Part shown: positions 1 to 8,161 of the stretch, piece after piece
How the letters are laid out: each line of letters opens with the position of its first letter
Numbering within the stretch: the stretch's first letter is position 1
Origin: Bacteroidaceae bacterium
GTDB taxonomy: Bacteria; Bacteroidota; Bacteroidia; Bacteroidales; Bacteroidaceae
Assembly (NCBI GenBank): GCA_017541025.1
Contig: JAFXZY010000017.1
Coordinates: forward strand, 1-48,527
DNA length: 48,527 bases
Direction: 5' to 3'
Made by a program: the position numbers and the translations under genes
The notes under the pieces: generated by a model
What the model was told of the DNA's origin: nothing
Seen by the model: the letters and a program-made list of their open reading frames with translations, nothing else
Databases searched by the model: none

Positions 1-131
1 AATGTGCCTATGGCCAGTACCAAAGGGGCAACACCCAATATTATATCAGTAGCGGCATGGGTATCTGGGGCGGAAAATTCAGGATTGGAACCCGCTCGGA
101 ATATGTTGTGGTAACGATCTCTAAGAATTAA
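1..131 (+). CDS. Metallophosphoesterase, C-terminal end only (5' truncated by window)
   Basis: An open frame enters at base 3 and stops at 129-131, giving 42 residues. They include YYISSGMGIWGG followed by RIGTRSEYVVVTI. That pattern of an SSG-x-G turn and a final strand with an R-x-G-x-x-E motif is typical of the end of calcineurin-type metallophosphoesterases of the YkuE/YaeI kind, which are membrane-linked phosphohydrolases in Bacteroidota. The catalytic His/Asp motifs would lie upstream, outside the window, so the family call rests only on this tail. The next gene converges on it with a 12-base gap. Confidence 0.6.
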   Translation, partial: CAYGQYQRGNTQYYISSGMGIWGGKFRIGTRSEYVVVTISKN

Positions 132-143
132 AGGTAAGAAAAG

Positions 144-1325
144 CTATTTGCAACCGATGGTTTGTAGCTGGGCTGTACTGGAGACGTGAATGGGATTTTC
201 TGCCTTGTAACCTTGCATACGGCAGGCGGTTAGGGTGACACTGGCTTCATCACGAACGGTGATAAAATCCCATGAGGCACCAAGGGTGGTGAGGGCTCCG
301 TTGTCGCCGGAGAAACACTCTACATTTGTCACCGAAGTATGACCTTTTCCCTCAATGAGGATGGGATGAACGTCCTCCAACCGTTCGCCAACATTGGCTA
401 TGATGCTTCCCTGTGCTATCTGCCAGTTTCGGTTTTTCCATTGGCTGCCTAACTTATGTATGCCAAGGCTGACGCAATCGAAATTGAAATTGGTTAGCTG
501 GCCGTAGGTCTCGTTGCCTAAATATATACCTCCATAAACGCCAAACGTGAAGAGGTCCATAAGCTGGGCGTTATCGGTATGGTCTATCCAATAGGTATAG
601 GTCTTGCTGCGCACTACAGTATCAATGACATCGCGCTTAAATGTTCGCTTGAACTCCCTCATATTAGCAGGGTTAACGTGGCAGTGCAGGATTCGTGGCA
701 CATCGTAACAGCGGTCGATGGCTATAAACTGCCCGCTTAGAGGATAGCCGTAGCAATGCTCGAAAAGTATCTGTTCACAGATATATGGGGTCTTGGCACG
801 AAAGTCCATAGCCATATATTCGCCGTAGAAGGTGAGGCAGCTGAGGGTAACACCTTGTACGGATTGGTCTGTAGCCATACGGATGGTGGTAGGGTAGGGT
901 ATAATCTTGCTGCCATCCTGCCACGTCTGGTCGGGATAAAAGAACTGTATACCTCTTACTTGTGTAGCTGATTCTACGGTGAGGAAGGGATTCTCGCGGT
1001 CGTAAATGACAAACAGAGAACCTGTTGGCCCTGAGCGGTCAGGTAAGGCTGTGCCGCGTCCTGTGGGACCATGTGCACCCTGCAGTGTTACGTTTCGCCT
1101 AAGTATGATGCCGCCCTGAATGGGGTAACCTCCTTTCACTGGCTCTACATACAGGACGCCGCCCAGGGGACTCATCTTGTTGATGGCTTCCTGCAAGTTC
1201 TTACGGTTCTCCTCTGCCGTGTTAGTTGGCAATACACCTACTTCCTGCACGGATATCCAGCCCTGCGCATCTACTGTTAGAGTTACAGCAAAAAAGGCCA
1301 TGAGTAAGGTGAAGATTTTATGCAT
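144..1325 (-). CDS. Secreted right-handed beta-helix (pectate-lyase-like) protein
   Basis: A 393-residue protein starting at MHKIFTLLMAFF; the open frame runs 26 codons further upstream, but that extension overlaps the preceding gene and has no signal peptide. The chosen start gives a Sec signal peptide ending near VDAQG. The body reads as short beta strands with motifs such as GGVLYVEP, GGIILRRNVTLQG and ISSTAQL-like turns, as expected of a parallel beta-helix of the pectin-lyase/pectate-lyase-3 type. No catalytic residues can be assigned, so the substrate is unknown. Its start overlaps the stop of the preceding gene by 8 bases, implying co-transcription and coupled translation. Confidence 0.6.
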   Translation of the reverse strand: MHKIFTLLMAFFAVTLTVDAQGWISVQEVGVLPTNTAEENRKNLQEAINKMSPLGGVLYVEPVKGGYPIQGGIILRRNVTLQGAHGPTGRGTALPDRSGPTGSLFVIYDRENPFLTVESATQVRGIQFFYPDQTWQDGSKIIPYPTTIRMATDQSVQGVTLSCLTFYGEYMAMDFRAKTPYICEQILFEHCYGYPLSGQFIAIDRCYDVPRILHCHVNPANMREFKRTFKRDVIDTVVRSKTYTYWIDHTDNAQLMDLFTFGVYGGIYLGNETYGQLTNFNFDCVSLGIHKLGSQWKNRNWQIAQGSIIANVGERLEDVHPILIEGKGHTSVTNVECFSGDNGALTTLGASWDFITVRDEASVTLTACRMQGYKAENPIHVSSTAQLQTIGCK

Positions 1326-1677
1326 GTTGCTTGAAGAGTTCCATCTGGCGAATTCTGTTCTTTTCAGCAATGGAGTTTTTGTCCACCTCTGAAATAGGTT
1401 CATCAGGCAAGTCCCAGAAGAGGTCGAGCTGAACAGCTATATCAGGCTTAATGGCATAGACACCATAGGCGTTATGCTTGAAGGGAGATTCTTTCTTCTG
1501 GGATTGTTTCCACAGAAATTGTCCTACAGCCTTATAGATATCTTCATATCGAACGGTATTGTTAAACATATCTACATGCTGGTTGTAGATGTGTCTGACA
1601 ATACATGACAATTTCATTCCTTCCTGACCAAAAGGAAGGAGAAGTTCTATGATATCTCTGTAATATATATTGTTCAT
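1318..1677 (-). CDS. Small conserved-looking hypothetical protein, possible winged-helix N-terminus
   Basis: A 119-residue protein starting MNNIYYRDIIELLLPFG. No signal peptide or membrane segment is visible. The first 70 residues (LLPFGQEGMKLSCIVRHIYN ...) look helical and could be a small winged-helix or HARE-like fold; this is inference from pattern only. The ending DLPDEPISEVDKNS is acidic. A longer frame to 1770 exists but would cross the promoter at 1683-1713, so the start at 1677 is preferred. That leaves almost no 5' leader. It is the first gene of a two-gene unit with the beta-helix protein. Confidence 0.5.
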   Translation of the reverse strand: MNNIYYRDIIELLLPFGQEGMKLSCIVRHIYNQHVDMFNNTVRYEDIYKAVGQFLWKQSQKKESPFKHNAYGVYAIKPDIAVQLDLFWDLPDEPISEVDKNSIAEKNRIRQMELFKQHA

Positions 1678-1682
1678 CGTGA

Positions 1683-1713
1683 CAAAGATAATCATTTTTT
1701 TATTAAACTCAAA
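1683..1713 (-). promoter_or_regulatory. Bacteroidota-type promoter for the two-gene minus-strand unit
   Basis: On the minus strand TTTG (1713-1710), 19 bases, then TATCTTTG (1690-1683) match the TTTG-N19-TAnnTTTG consensus exactly. The predicted transcription start falls at about 1676-1678, on top of the ATG at 1677, so the message may be leaderless or nearly so. Confidence 0.75.
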
Positions 1714-1731
1714 TATTTGTGATAAAATATC

Positions 1732-1762
1732 TTTGCTCTTACAATGAAAAATAATAACTTTG
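1732..1762 (+). promoter_or_regulatory. Bacteroidota-type promoter for the BACON lipoprotein
   Basis: TTTG (1732-1735), 19 bases, TAACTTTG (1755-1762). This exact consensus match lies downstream of the first ATG of the open frame (1744), and so decides that translation starts at 1792/1795. It is divergent from the promoter at 1683-1713. Confidence 0.75.
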
Positions 1763-1794
1763 CACGTCAAAAAACATATTTAACAACAAAAATG

Positions 1795-2493
1795 ATGAAA
1801 AAAGTTTATTTTCTTAGCGCAATAGCTGCCAGTATTTTGTTGATTTCTTCATGTCACAAAGATCCCGAGAACCATTTGCTGAATGTAGTATACCCAAGTC
1901 CTTATGGAATTGTTTATGCTGAACAGGAATTAGACTCTATTATCTTTGAGACATTCAATAGTTACACCACAGAATCCCAGGTTGACTGGATAGATGTAGT
2001 TGCCGGTGCTTCGCACGATGTCAACTATGACTATCGTAATCTATATGCTTTTACTACCTTGGTGTCTTTTGAGCCGAACACAACGGGTAAGACACGTGTG
2101 GGTGCCGTAAGGATAGACAGTTACGATTATTCTACTGCTGCTGTATTCTATCAGTATGGTTTCATGGACATTAGTCGTCCGGAACCTACAAAAACAGCTG
2201 TTGCTGACTCTGTTTCTTTTGATTTGTATGTACCCTTTATTGCATCGGTAGACAGCATCTGCTTTAATGTATCAAAGTCATGGGAACTCTCATACGCCGA
2301 GGGTGCCGATCAGAGTTGGGCTTCGTTCGACTTGGCTCAGGGTGAAGCCGGCAGGAGTAAGGTTACACTTTCCGTTACACCTAACCCTGATACAACAAAT
2401 AGCCGTGTCACCGTTTTGGCTCTTAAGTGCGGTGAGGTTACCAACCTGATTAACATCAGGCAGGGAGCAGCTGTTAAGGATACAGAAGAATAA
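1795..2493 (+). CDS. Surface or periplasmic lipoprotein with two BACON-like domains
   Basis: A 232-residue protein with a signal peptide and lipobox (ISSC; Cys near residue 20). Two Ig-like repeats follow. The second (about residues 145-225) shows the BACON pattern: WASFDLAQGEAG, then VTPNPDTTNSRVTVL and a final INIRQ strand. The first (WIDVV ... PNTTGKTRVGAVRI) is similar but weaker. BACON domains in Bacteroidetes are glycan- or mucin-associated surface modules, and no enzymatic domain is attached here. The start at 1795 follows the promoter at 1732-1762; 1792 (an adjacent ATG) is equally possible. It converges on tatC. Confidence 0.65.
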   Translation: MKKVYFLSAIAASILLISSCHKDPENHLLNVVYPSPYGIVYAEQELDSIIFETFNSYTTESQVDWIDVVAGASHDVNYDYRNLYAFTTLVSFEPNTTGKTRVGAVRIDSYDYSTAAVFYQYGFMDISRPEPTKTAVADSVSFDLYVPFIASVDSICFNVSKSWELSYAEGADQSWASFDLAQGEAGRSKVTLSVTPNPDTTNSRVTVLALKCGEVTNLINIRQGAAVKDTEE

Positions 2494-2526
2494 GATTTTA
2501 TCGACTCTGACTTTTGTGTGAGATGT

Positions 2527-3339
2527 CTATTTCTTAATCACCATTATAGACATCTCATACAAGAGGAACAGGGGTACGAATACCAACATTAGCGTAAACG
2601 GATCGCCACTGGGTGTGATGATGGCTGCTGCCACCAATAATATCACAGTGGCGTGTCTGCGATATTGGCGCAGAAAATCCTTGTGAAGAACCCCTAATTG
2701 GGAGAGAATCCAAGCCAGCAAAGGCATCTCGAACACGATTCCCATAACCAAGATAAGCATGGTAAAGTTACCGATGTACGACGACAGGTTTATCTGGTTC
2801 TGAATACTGGGACTTAGCTCATATTCCATTAAGAAACGGAAGGTAAAGGGGAAAACAAGGAAATAGCCGATTGCACAGCCCAGATAAAACATAAGTGTTC
2901 CACCCAAAAAGGCGGGTCGGATGTGCTTTATCTCGTTCTCGTAAAGTGCAGGTTCTATGAATTTCCATATTTCCCAGATAAAATAGGGGAATGCAATAAC
3001 AGCTGCCAGCGAGATAGACGTCTGGATATGCGTCATAAACTGACTGGCTACGTTTATGTTGATAATCTGAACGTTAAAATCCGGGCTGAAGGTAATCATA
3101 CCATGGCTTATTTTGCTCAGCCAGCGGTAAACAAAGAAGTCGTTGCTGGTTGCTGCAAGAATGAAGTCGTCAAAAATGTGTGGCAGTACCGAAAAGGTTC
3201 CTATTAAACAAAGTAATAAGACGCATGCCGATCTGAAAAAGGCCCACCTGAGTACCTCCAGGTGATCCCAAAACGACATGCTTTCATTTGCATTTTCTTC
3301 TGTGCTCTCCTTTTTTATGACTTCTTTATCTTCTTGCAT
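2527..3339 (-). CDS. tatC: Sec-independent protein translocase TatC
   Basis: A 270-residue polytopic membrane protein, the substrate-recognition core of the twin-arginine translocase. The N-terminus carries SFWDHLEVLRWAFFRS, the TatC signature (HL-x-E-L-R), followed by six hydrophobic segments, with a conserved-type FPYFIWEIWKFIEPALYENE loop after the second. It is 71 bases downstream of the TIM-barrel gene, separated by a terminator-like hairpin, so expression may depend on read-through. With tatA at 6861-7070 it brackets a Tat substrate gene, which suggests a locus-linked Tat system. No tatB is seen; Bacteroidota commonly have TatAC only. Confidence 0.93.
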   Translation of the reverse strand: MQEDKEVIKKESTEENANESMSFWDHLEVLRWAFFRSACVLLLCLIGTFSVLPHIFDDFILAATSNDFFVYRWLSKISHGMITFSPDFNVQIININVASQFMTHIQTSISLAAVIAFPYFIWEIWKFIEPALYENEIKHIRPAFLGGTLMFYLGCAIGYFLVFPFTFRFLMEYELSPSIQNQINLSSYIGNFTMLILVMGIVFEMPLLAWILSQLGVLHKDFLRQYRRHATVILLVAAAIITPSGDPFTLMLVFVPLFLLYEMSIMVIKK

Positions 3340-3353
3340 AATCTTTATTTCAG

Positions 3354-3390
3354 AAAAATATGGGTTACAGGTTTAAAGCCTATAACCCAT
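3354..3390 (-). terminator. Rho-independent terminator after the TIM-barrel gene, before tatC
   Basis: The inverted repeat ATGGGTTA...TAACCCAT (3360-3390), with an inner AGG/CCT pairing, is followed on the minus strand by a T5 run (3358-3354). It lies between 3411-4298 and tatC. Confidence 0.65.
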
Positions 3391-3410
3391 AATTGTATTA
3401 CATTATAATA

Positions 3411-4298
3411 TTACTTAGCGTATGTGGGCTTAACAAACTTGGCTGCCTTCAGGTAGTCTGCGCAAACCTTCATTCCATCCAGAATGTTGGGTCTGTTGCT
3501 TCCTTCCAACTCTACAACCAAATGCTTCAGTCCAGCCTTGTCTGCATTGTTAAAGATAGCATCGAAGCCAACCATACCGCTTTCGCCAAACTCCCTGTGG
3601 TCCTTAATGTGGAGAAGGGTAAAGCGACCGGGATATTTCTTGAAGTATTCAACGGGACTAACCTGTCCGCGAACTGCCCAGTAAACGTCCATCTCAAAGA
3701 ATACTTTATCGGCGTCAGTATGCTCAACCATGTAGTCGTACCATACCTTACCTTCTACCTTACCGAACTCATGTGAGTGGTTATGGTAACCGAACTTCAT
3801 ACCGGCAGCATTCACCATTTCACCTACCTTGTTCAGGTACTTGCAGATTACGTCGGCTTCTGCCAATGTCTTAGGATAGTTTACACCTGGGTTTACAATG
3901 TACTGCATGCCTGCGCGCTTGTGTGCTTCAATGCACTCGGCCCACCATTTAAGAGCACCATCGAAATTACCAGACTTCAACTCGTTGTCGTTAAGATTGT
4001 GACCAACGTGGCTTGATAGCACCTTCATGCCTGCAGCTTCGATGTCAGCCTTAAACTGCTCTGGTGTAACACCATACAGCTTTCCGTCACCATAATTGGC
4101 AGCCTCAACAGCTGTATATCCCATCTGAGCCAATTCCTTTAGAACCTTCTCGTGGTTCTGAGCATACTTGCCGGGATCGCCAATAAGCTCACGAACAGAA
4201 TACATCTGGAAGGCAATATCCTTCTTCTTGGCCTCTACATTCATGCTCATAGAAAGAGCCGCCAGAGCCAAAAGTACTATAGAAAATAACTTCTTCAT
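3411..4298 (-). CDS. Secreted sugar phosphate isomerase/epimerase-like TIM-barrel protein
   Basis: A 295-residue protein with a Sec signal peptide (MKKLFSIVLLALAALSMSMNVEA). The mature part is an AP-endonuclease-2/xylose-isomerase-like barrel: FQMYSVRE strand 1, YHNHSHEF, FFEMDVYW, LLHIKDH and VVELE supply the usual Glu/Asp/His metal ligands. Family members act on keto-sugars. Being periplasmic and next to a DUF1080 protein and a Gfo/Idh/MocA dehydrogenase, it probably acts on a 3-keto-glycoside or 2-hydroxy-3-ketoglycal intermediate; comparable Bacteroides loci carry such an enzyme. It is 16 bases downstream of the DUF1080 gene. Confidence 0.8.
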   Translation of the reverse strand: MKKLFSIVLLALAALSMSMNVEAKKKDIAFQMYSVRELIGDPGKYAQNHEKVLKELAQMGYTAVEAANYGDGKLYGVTPEQFKADIEAAGMKVLSSHVGHNLNDNELKSGNFDGALKWWAECIEAHKRAGMQYIVNPGVNYPKTLAEADVICKYLNKVGEMVNAAGMKFGYHNHSHEFGKVEGKVWYDYMVEHTDADKVFFEMDVYWAVRGQVSPVEYFKKYPGRFTLLHIKDHREFGESGMVGFDAIFNNADKAGLKHLVVELEGSNRPNILDGMKVCADYLKAAKFVKPTYAK

Positions 4299-4314
4299 AA
4301 AATAACCAGTTTAA

Positions 4315-5178
4315 TTACTTTAATACCTTAACTCGAACATTACGATACCAAACCTCGTCGCCGTGGTCCTGGAAACCAAAATAACCGGGCTCCTTACCGC
4401 AATCCTTCATAATCTCGAAGGCAAGTGGCCAGTTCTTCTGACTGAACTTAGAGGTCTGAAGCAGGTCAACCCAAGACTGGTCAGCTAATTTATAGCTGAG
4501 CACTTTTACACCGTTCTGATAGTGAGTAACCTTGCCGTTCTTGCAAACAACTTTTACCTTATTCCACTGACCTGCGGGTTTAGCGTTCTGAGGTTCTGCA
4601 ACAATCATATCGTAAAGAGAGGTTGACTGACGTATTCCCAGTGTGGCACCTAACTTAGCATCGGGATGACGCTCGTTGTCCAACACCTGACACTCTGGGC
4701 AAGAGATATAGATGGGCTGATAGTTCAGTTTAGCATCTTTCTGAATGGTAATGGTAGCCTTGATAGGACCATCATTCAGTTCCTTTGTCTCTGGACGAGG
4801 TTGCTCGATGGTAGCAGTTTCCTTTCCCAGATAGAAAATTCCAGAGTTACCACCCTCTGCAATCTTCCATTCTACTTCGAACTCGAAGTTTAGGAACCGG
4901 CGTGTAAAGATGATGTCACCACCTTCACCCTGACCGCGACCGTTGAAGTGCAAAGCACCATCCTGAATATTCCATTTGCTGGGAATATGATCTTTACCAT
5001 ATCCTCTCCAACCGTCCATGCTGGTACCGTCAAAGAGTACATAGTAACCATCCTTGTCGACTTTCAGTGAACTCAATTCTACTTCGGGGTTTTGAACGAT
5101 AACGTACTGCATGCCTTGAGCGGTTGCAGTGAGTGCAGCCATCATAGAAGCAGCTGCCAATATGTTTCTCATTTTCAT
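4315..5178 (-). CDS. DUF1080 family protein (3-keto-disaccharide hydrolase fold)
   Basis: A 287-residue protein starting MKMRNILAAASMMAAL, with a Sec signal peptide ending near TATAQG. The frame extends 13 codons upstream, without a signal. The jelly-roll body has FDGTSMDGWRG, the edge-strand motif FEFEVEWKIAEGGNSGIFY and a C-terminal WYRNVRVKVL strand, all diagnostic of DUF1080/Pfam 3-keto-disaccharide hydrolase. The family cleaves glycosidic bonds after oxidation of the C3 hydroxyl to a ketone. Location (periplasm) and neighbours fit that role. An unusually long stem-loop (5213-5255) lies just upstream. Confidence 0.85.
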   Translation of the reverse strand: MKMRNILAAASMMAALTATAQGMQYVIVQNPEVELSSLKVDKDGYYVLFDGTSMDGWRGYGKDHIPSKWNIQDGALHFNGRGQGEGGDIIFTRRFLNFEFEVEWKIAEGGNSGIFYLGKETATIEQPRPETKELNDGPIKATITIQKDAKLNYQPIYISCPECQVLDNERHPDAKLGATLGIRQSTSLYDMIVAEPQNAKPAGQWNKVKVVCKNGKVTHYQNGVKVLSYKLADQSWVDLLQTSKFSQKNWPLAFEIMKDCGKEPGYFGFQDHGDEVWYRNVRVKVLK

Positions 5179-5212
5179 AACTTTGAAAGCTTTTGTTGAA
5201 TATAGAATTAAA

Positions 5213-5255
5213 GACAATTAGAGACATCGATTCAAACGTAATGTCTCTAATTGTC
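5213..5255 (-). terminator. Long intercistronic stem-loop (terminator or attenuator)
   Basis: A perfect 15-bp inverted repeat (arms 5213-5227 and 5241-5255, 13-base loop). On the minus strand it follows the dehydrogenase stop and is followed by a short TTTAATT stretch. It sits inside the presumed operon, so it may cause partial termination or protect the 3' end of the dehydrogenase message. Confidence 0.6.
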
Positions 5256-5282
5256 GGTTAGTTCAGAAATTACCTGTTATTA

Positions 5283-6818
5283 TTAATCTTGTGGCATGTC
5301 GGGTAGAACATAGCCGTTCTGATAATTAGGCTTAATCAGTTCTGCTGCGAACTCGCGTGCATTAACAGGATCTGTGTAGGTCTTGTTGAATGTTGGGTGT
5401 CCGTCGTGAATTGAGAAACCATCCTTCAACATGGCGCGAACAGTAGCATTCTCGGGAATGTTGGTGAACTTCATGTTTTCACCATCCCAATCCAAGGTCT
5501 GGTTCAGACCTTGCAGACGTGTAGCAACTACACCCATGGCAACCATCTCGTTGAATGGACCTGCCTCGCTGAAGTCTGATGCTGTTCTTGTCCAATCCTT
5601 CTTACCCTCGCGGATTTCCTTGATGGCACGGATCCAGTCGCGCTGGTGACCACCAGGACCACCAGGAACACGGCGGCAAACCTTAGGAGCATTGGGAACA
5701 CGACCGCTAACCAGATAGGGCTTCTCACCATAGCAACCAACTACCAGAATATCCTTGGTACCATAGAAGATAGCACCACCACCGCTGACGTTCAAGTCCT
5801 TACCAACGGGCAGACCGTCGGGACGGAAGGGGATAATACCACCATCGCTCCATGTAACAACAACCTCAGGCATAGCAACCTTAGGACGGTTGGGACGAGC
5901 GGGATAAGTCAGTTTAACAACCTGAGCGCTGGGGCAGCAGTCAGACATAAGTGGGGTAGAGCTACCCTCGGCGTGAATGGGATAACCCAAATCCAGAGCC
6001 TTGAATACGGGGTGCAGAATATGGCAAGCCATATCACCCAGAGCACCTGTACCAAAGTCCCACCATCCGCGGAAGTTCCAGGGGTGATAGATAGAGTTGT
6101 AAGGACGCTTGGGTGCGGGACCGATAAAGGCATCCCAGTTCAATGTGCTGGGAATCTCGTGTACTTCGGTAGGACGCTCCAGACCCTGAGGCCAGATAGG
6201 ACGGTCTGTGAAGGCATCAACGCGTGTTACCTCGCCGATCTCACCGTTCCAGATCCACTCGCAAGTCAGGTTTACACCCTCGCCGCTTGAACCCTGGTTA
6301 CCCATCTGGGTTGCAACACCGGCTTTAGCAGCCAACTTGGTGAGCAGACGAGATTCATATACTGTACGTGTCAGAGGCTTCTCGCAATATACGTGCTTGC
6401 CAGCTGCCAGTGCCTCGGCGCAGATGATAGCATGGGTGTGGTCAGCAGTACCGCAGATAACAGCGTCTGCCTGATCCAGGAGCTCTGCATACATCTTCTT
6501 GTAGTCGTCGTAAATCTTCATGTTGGGGAAGAGCTTCTTGTACTCGTCCAAAACACCCTTGGCATACTTCTGGTCAACATCACACATGCCGATGAACTCA
6601 ACATCGTCATAGATTTCGTCTTTACCTTTGTAAGTAACGCCATTGATGTCAGCGTGTCCACGGCCACCTACACCAACACCTAAGAGTTTAATCTTACCAA
6701 GGTTTGCATTCTTCTTGTTTGCCTTGGCCTTTGCAAGCAATTCGCTTGGAGTTAACGCCAATGCTGCGGTTGCAGCTGTACCAGCCTTCAGAAAAGACCT
6801 TCTTGACATTTCTTTCAT
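5283..6818 (-). CDS. Tat-exported Gfo/Idh/MocA family dehydrogenase (candidate glycoside 3-dehydrogenase)
   Basis: A 511-residue protein. The N-terminus MKEMSRRSFLKAG is a twin-arginine signal (Arg6-Arg7), followed by a hydrophobic stretch ending around SELLAKA. A Rossmann fold follows (KLLGVGVGGRGH, G-x-G-x-x-G type), then CEKPLTR, the EKP motif of Gfo/Idh/MocA enzymes, and the C-terminal alpha/beta domain with HQRDWIRAI. Such enzymes fold with NAD(P) bound, which explains use of Tat. In Bacteroides 3-keto-glycoside loci a homologue oxidises sugar C3 hydroxyls. Here it stands with DUF1080 and TIM-barrel partners and is directly downstream of tatA, supporting that role. The exact substrate is inference. 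Confidence 0.88.
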   Translation of the reverse strand: MKEMSRRSFLKAGTAATAALALTPSELLAKAKANKKNANLGKIKLLGVGVGGRGHADINGVTYKGKDEIYDDVEFIGMCDVDQKYAKGVLDEYKKLFPNMKIYDDYKKMYAELLDQADAVICGTADHTHAIICAEALAAGKHVYCEKPLTRTVYESRLLTKLAAKAGVATQMGNQGSSGEGVNLTCEWIWNGEIGEVTRVDAFTDRPIWPQGLERPTEVHEIPSTLNWDAFIGPAPKRPYNSIYHPWNFRGWWDFGTGALGDMACHILHPVFKALDLGYPIHAEGSSTPLMSDCCPSAQVVKLTYPARPNRPKVAMPEVVVTWSDGGIIPFRPDGLPVGKDLNVSGGGAIFYGTKDILVVGCYGEKPYLVSGRVPNAPKVCRRVPGGPGGHQRDWIRAIKEIREGKKDWTRTASDFSEAGPFNEMVAMGVVATRLQGLNQTLDWDGENMKFTNIPENATVRAMLKDGFSIHDGHPTFNKTYTDPVNAREFAAELIKPNYQNGYVLPDMPQD

Positions 6819-6860
6819 ACTGTTGTTGTTTTTAGGGTTATTATTGAATGTTTATTACAC

Positions 6861-7070
6861 TTATTTCTTTTCAACTTCTTTCTTCGTGTCAACTTCTGCG
6901 TTGATTTCGTTTTCTATTTCGTTCATGCCAGTCTTGAAACTTCTTACGCCTTTACCAATACCATGCATTAGTTCTGGGATTTTCTTGCCACCGAAGAGAA
7001 GCAATACTACTAAACAAATGACAATAATCTCACCTGTTCCTAATCCACCTAAAAATAATAATTGTGCCAT
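6861..7070 (-). CDS. tatA: Sec-independent protein translocase TatA
   Basis: A 69-residue protein: a short N-terminus, one hydrophobic helix ([21 protein letters not shown]), the FGGKKIPEL hinge typical of TatA/E, then an amphipathic helix ([15 protein letters not shown]) and a charged tail. It forms the pore-like component of the twin-arginine translocase. It lies 42 bases upstream of the Tat substrate gene and 20 bases downstream of a cytoplasmic dehydrogenase, clearly in one operon. Its partner tatC is 3.5 kb further down the same strand. Confidence 0.95.
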   Translation of the reverse strand: MAQLLFLGGLGTGEIIVICLVVLLLFGGKKIPELMHGIGKGVRSFKTGMNEIENEINAEVDTKKEVEKK

Positions 7071-7090
7071 AATTATAATGTTATTTGTTT

Positions 7091-8161
7091 TTATTTCTGA
7101 TTAAGCAGGCCGTAACCATTTGTCATGTGGGCTCTGCGATAGTGAATCTGTTCCAGTTCCTCTGGTGTCCCTTTTGACGGCATGTCGTGCGTCCAAGCAT
7201 CATCCAACATCTTCCATGCATATTCCGATGCAATGGCTGCATCCTCGAACTTGGGCAGGTGTTCCGGTCTGACACCTGTCAGGATCGCCTCGCCCATCAG
7301 GTAACACAGGCGGTCGATATTCTTGTCTCCATAAGGTTTCTCAACCACCTCTGTGATGTGTTCGCCGTGCTTCTCCACAATGGCATTCTTGAAGTCGTGG
7401 TGCATGCGAACGAATCCCTTACTGCCAATAATCTCGGTATATGAGTTGTGGGTCTGGTCTTTTGCCAACTGACCGTAAACAAATCCCTGCGTAATATCGT
7501 AAACAATACCGTTCTCGAATGTTCCATGACATTGTAGCCACCAAGGGTCTTTGTAGTCCCACATACGAATGGCCTGTGCATGTCCTGTCTTGTACTCCGA
7601 ATCGGCATAGTATCGTGCGATATCTACATAATGCATGCCGCAATCGTGGAATGAGGGTCCTTCGAATTCGTGTCCTTCGCCAGGAGAAAGACCGGGAGTC
7701 ATGTGGCAGATTCTTATGATGGCCACGTCGCCAATCTCTCCGCTTTTAATAAAATTCTTCATCTCCTTGGTGTACCAAGCATTCCTCAGATACAGGTTTA
7801 CGGTGCAAATCTTATCTGTAGTCTTGGACAGTTTCACCAATTCGAATTCATCTTCCATCTTATAGGCTAAAGGCTTTTCGCACATTACGTGCTTGCCTGT
7901 GGCAATAGCTTTTTTTATCCGTCCCGGTCTGCTGTCGGCCAGGGCATATAATCCTACACATTCTATCTCCGAATCATCGAAAATATCATCTTCGTTTGTG
8001 GTGAAGATGGCGTTGGGAGCTATTTCTTTGGAATATTTCTCTTTTTCCGGATCAATATCACAGACATACTTGACATCCCAGAAATCGCAATTGACAAGTT
8101 CCCTTAGATGCTTTCTGCCCATGCGTCCTAATCCGATAATTCCTATTTTTACACGATTCAT
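7091..8161 (-). CDS. Cytoplasmic Gfo/Idh/MocA family oxidoreductase
   Basis: A 356-residue protein without a signal peptide. It begins [14 protein letters not shown] (NAD(P)-binding G-x-G-x-x-G) and contains CEKPLAYK, the EKP catalytic motif, then the dimerising C-terminal sheet ([16 protein letters not shown]). It is the promoter-proximal gene of the tat/keto-sugar unit. Being cytoplasmic, it could reduce or oxidise the imported keto-sugar, completing a cycle with the exported dehydrogenase; this is inference. Inositol-type dehydrogenase activity is an alternative. Confidence 0.82.
   Translation of the reverse strand: MNRVKIGIIGLGRMGRKHLRELVNCDFWDVKYVCDIDPEKEKYSKEIAPNAIFTTNEDDIFDDSEIECVGLYALADSRPGRIKKAIATGKHVMCEKPLAYKMEDEFELVKLSKTTDKICTVNLYLRNAWYTKEMKNFIKSGEIGDVAIIRICHMTPGLSPGEGHEFEGPSFHDCGMHYVDIARYYADSEYKTGHAQAIRMWDYKDPWWLQCHGTFENGIVYDITQGFVYGQLAKDQTHNSYTEIIGSKGFVRMHHDFKNAIVEKHGEHITEVVEKPYGDKNIDRLCYLMGEAILTGVRPEHLPKFEDAAIASEYAWKMLDDAWTHDMPSKGTPEELEQIHYRRAHMTNGYGLLNQK

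Noticed and set aside
2520-2556. Inverted repeat GAGATGTCTAT/ATAGACATCTC as a terminator between the convergent genes
   Set aside because: The loop is 15 bases, one arm lies in tatC codons and no T-run follows on either strand; left as an unexplained dyad.
5646-6290. 214-codon plus-strand open frame opposite the Tat dehydrogenase
   Set aside because: Antisense shadow with low-complexity composition; the minus-strand frame has a full family match.
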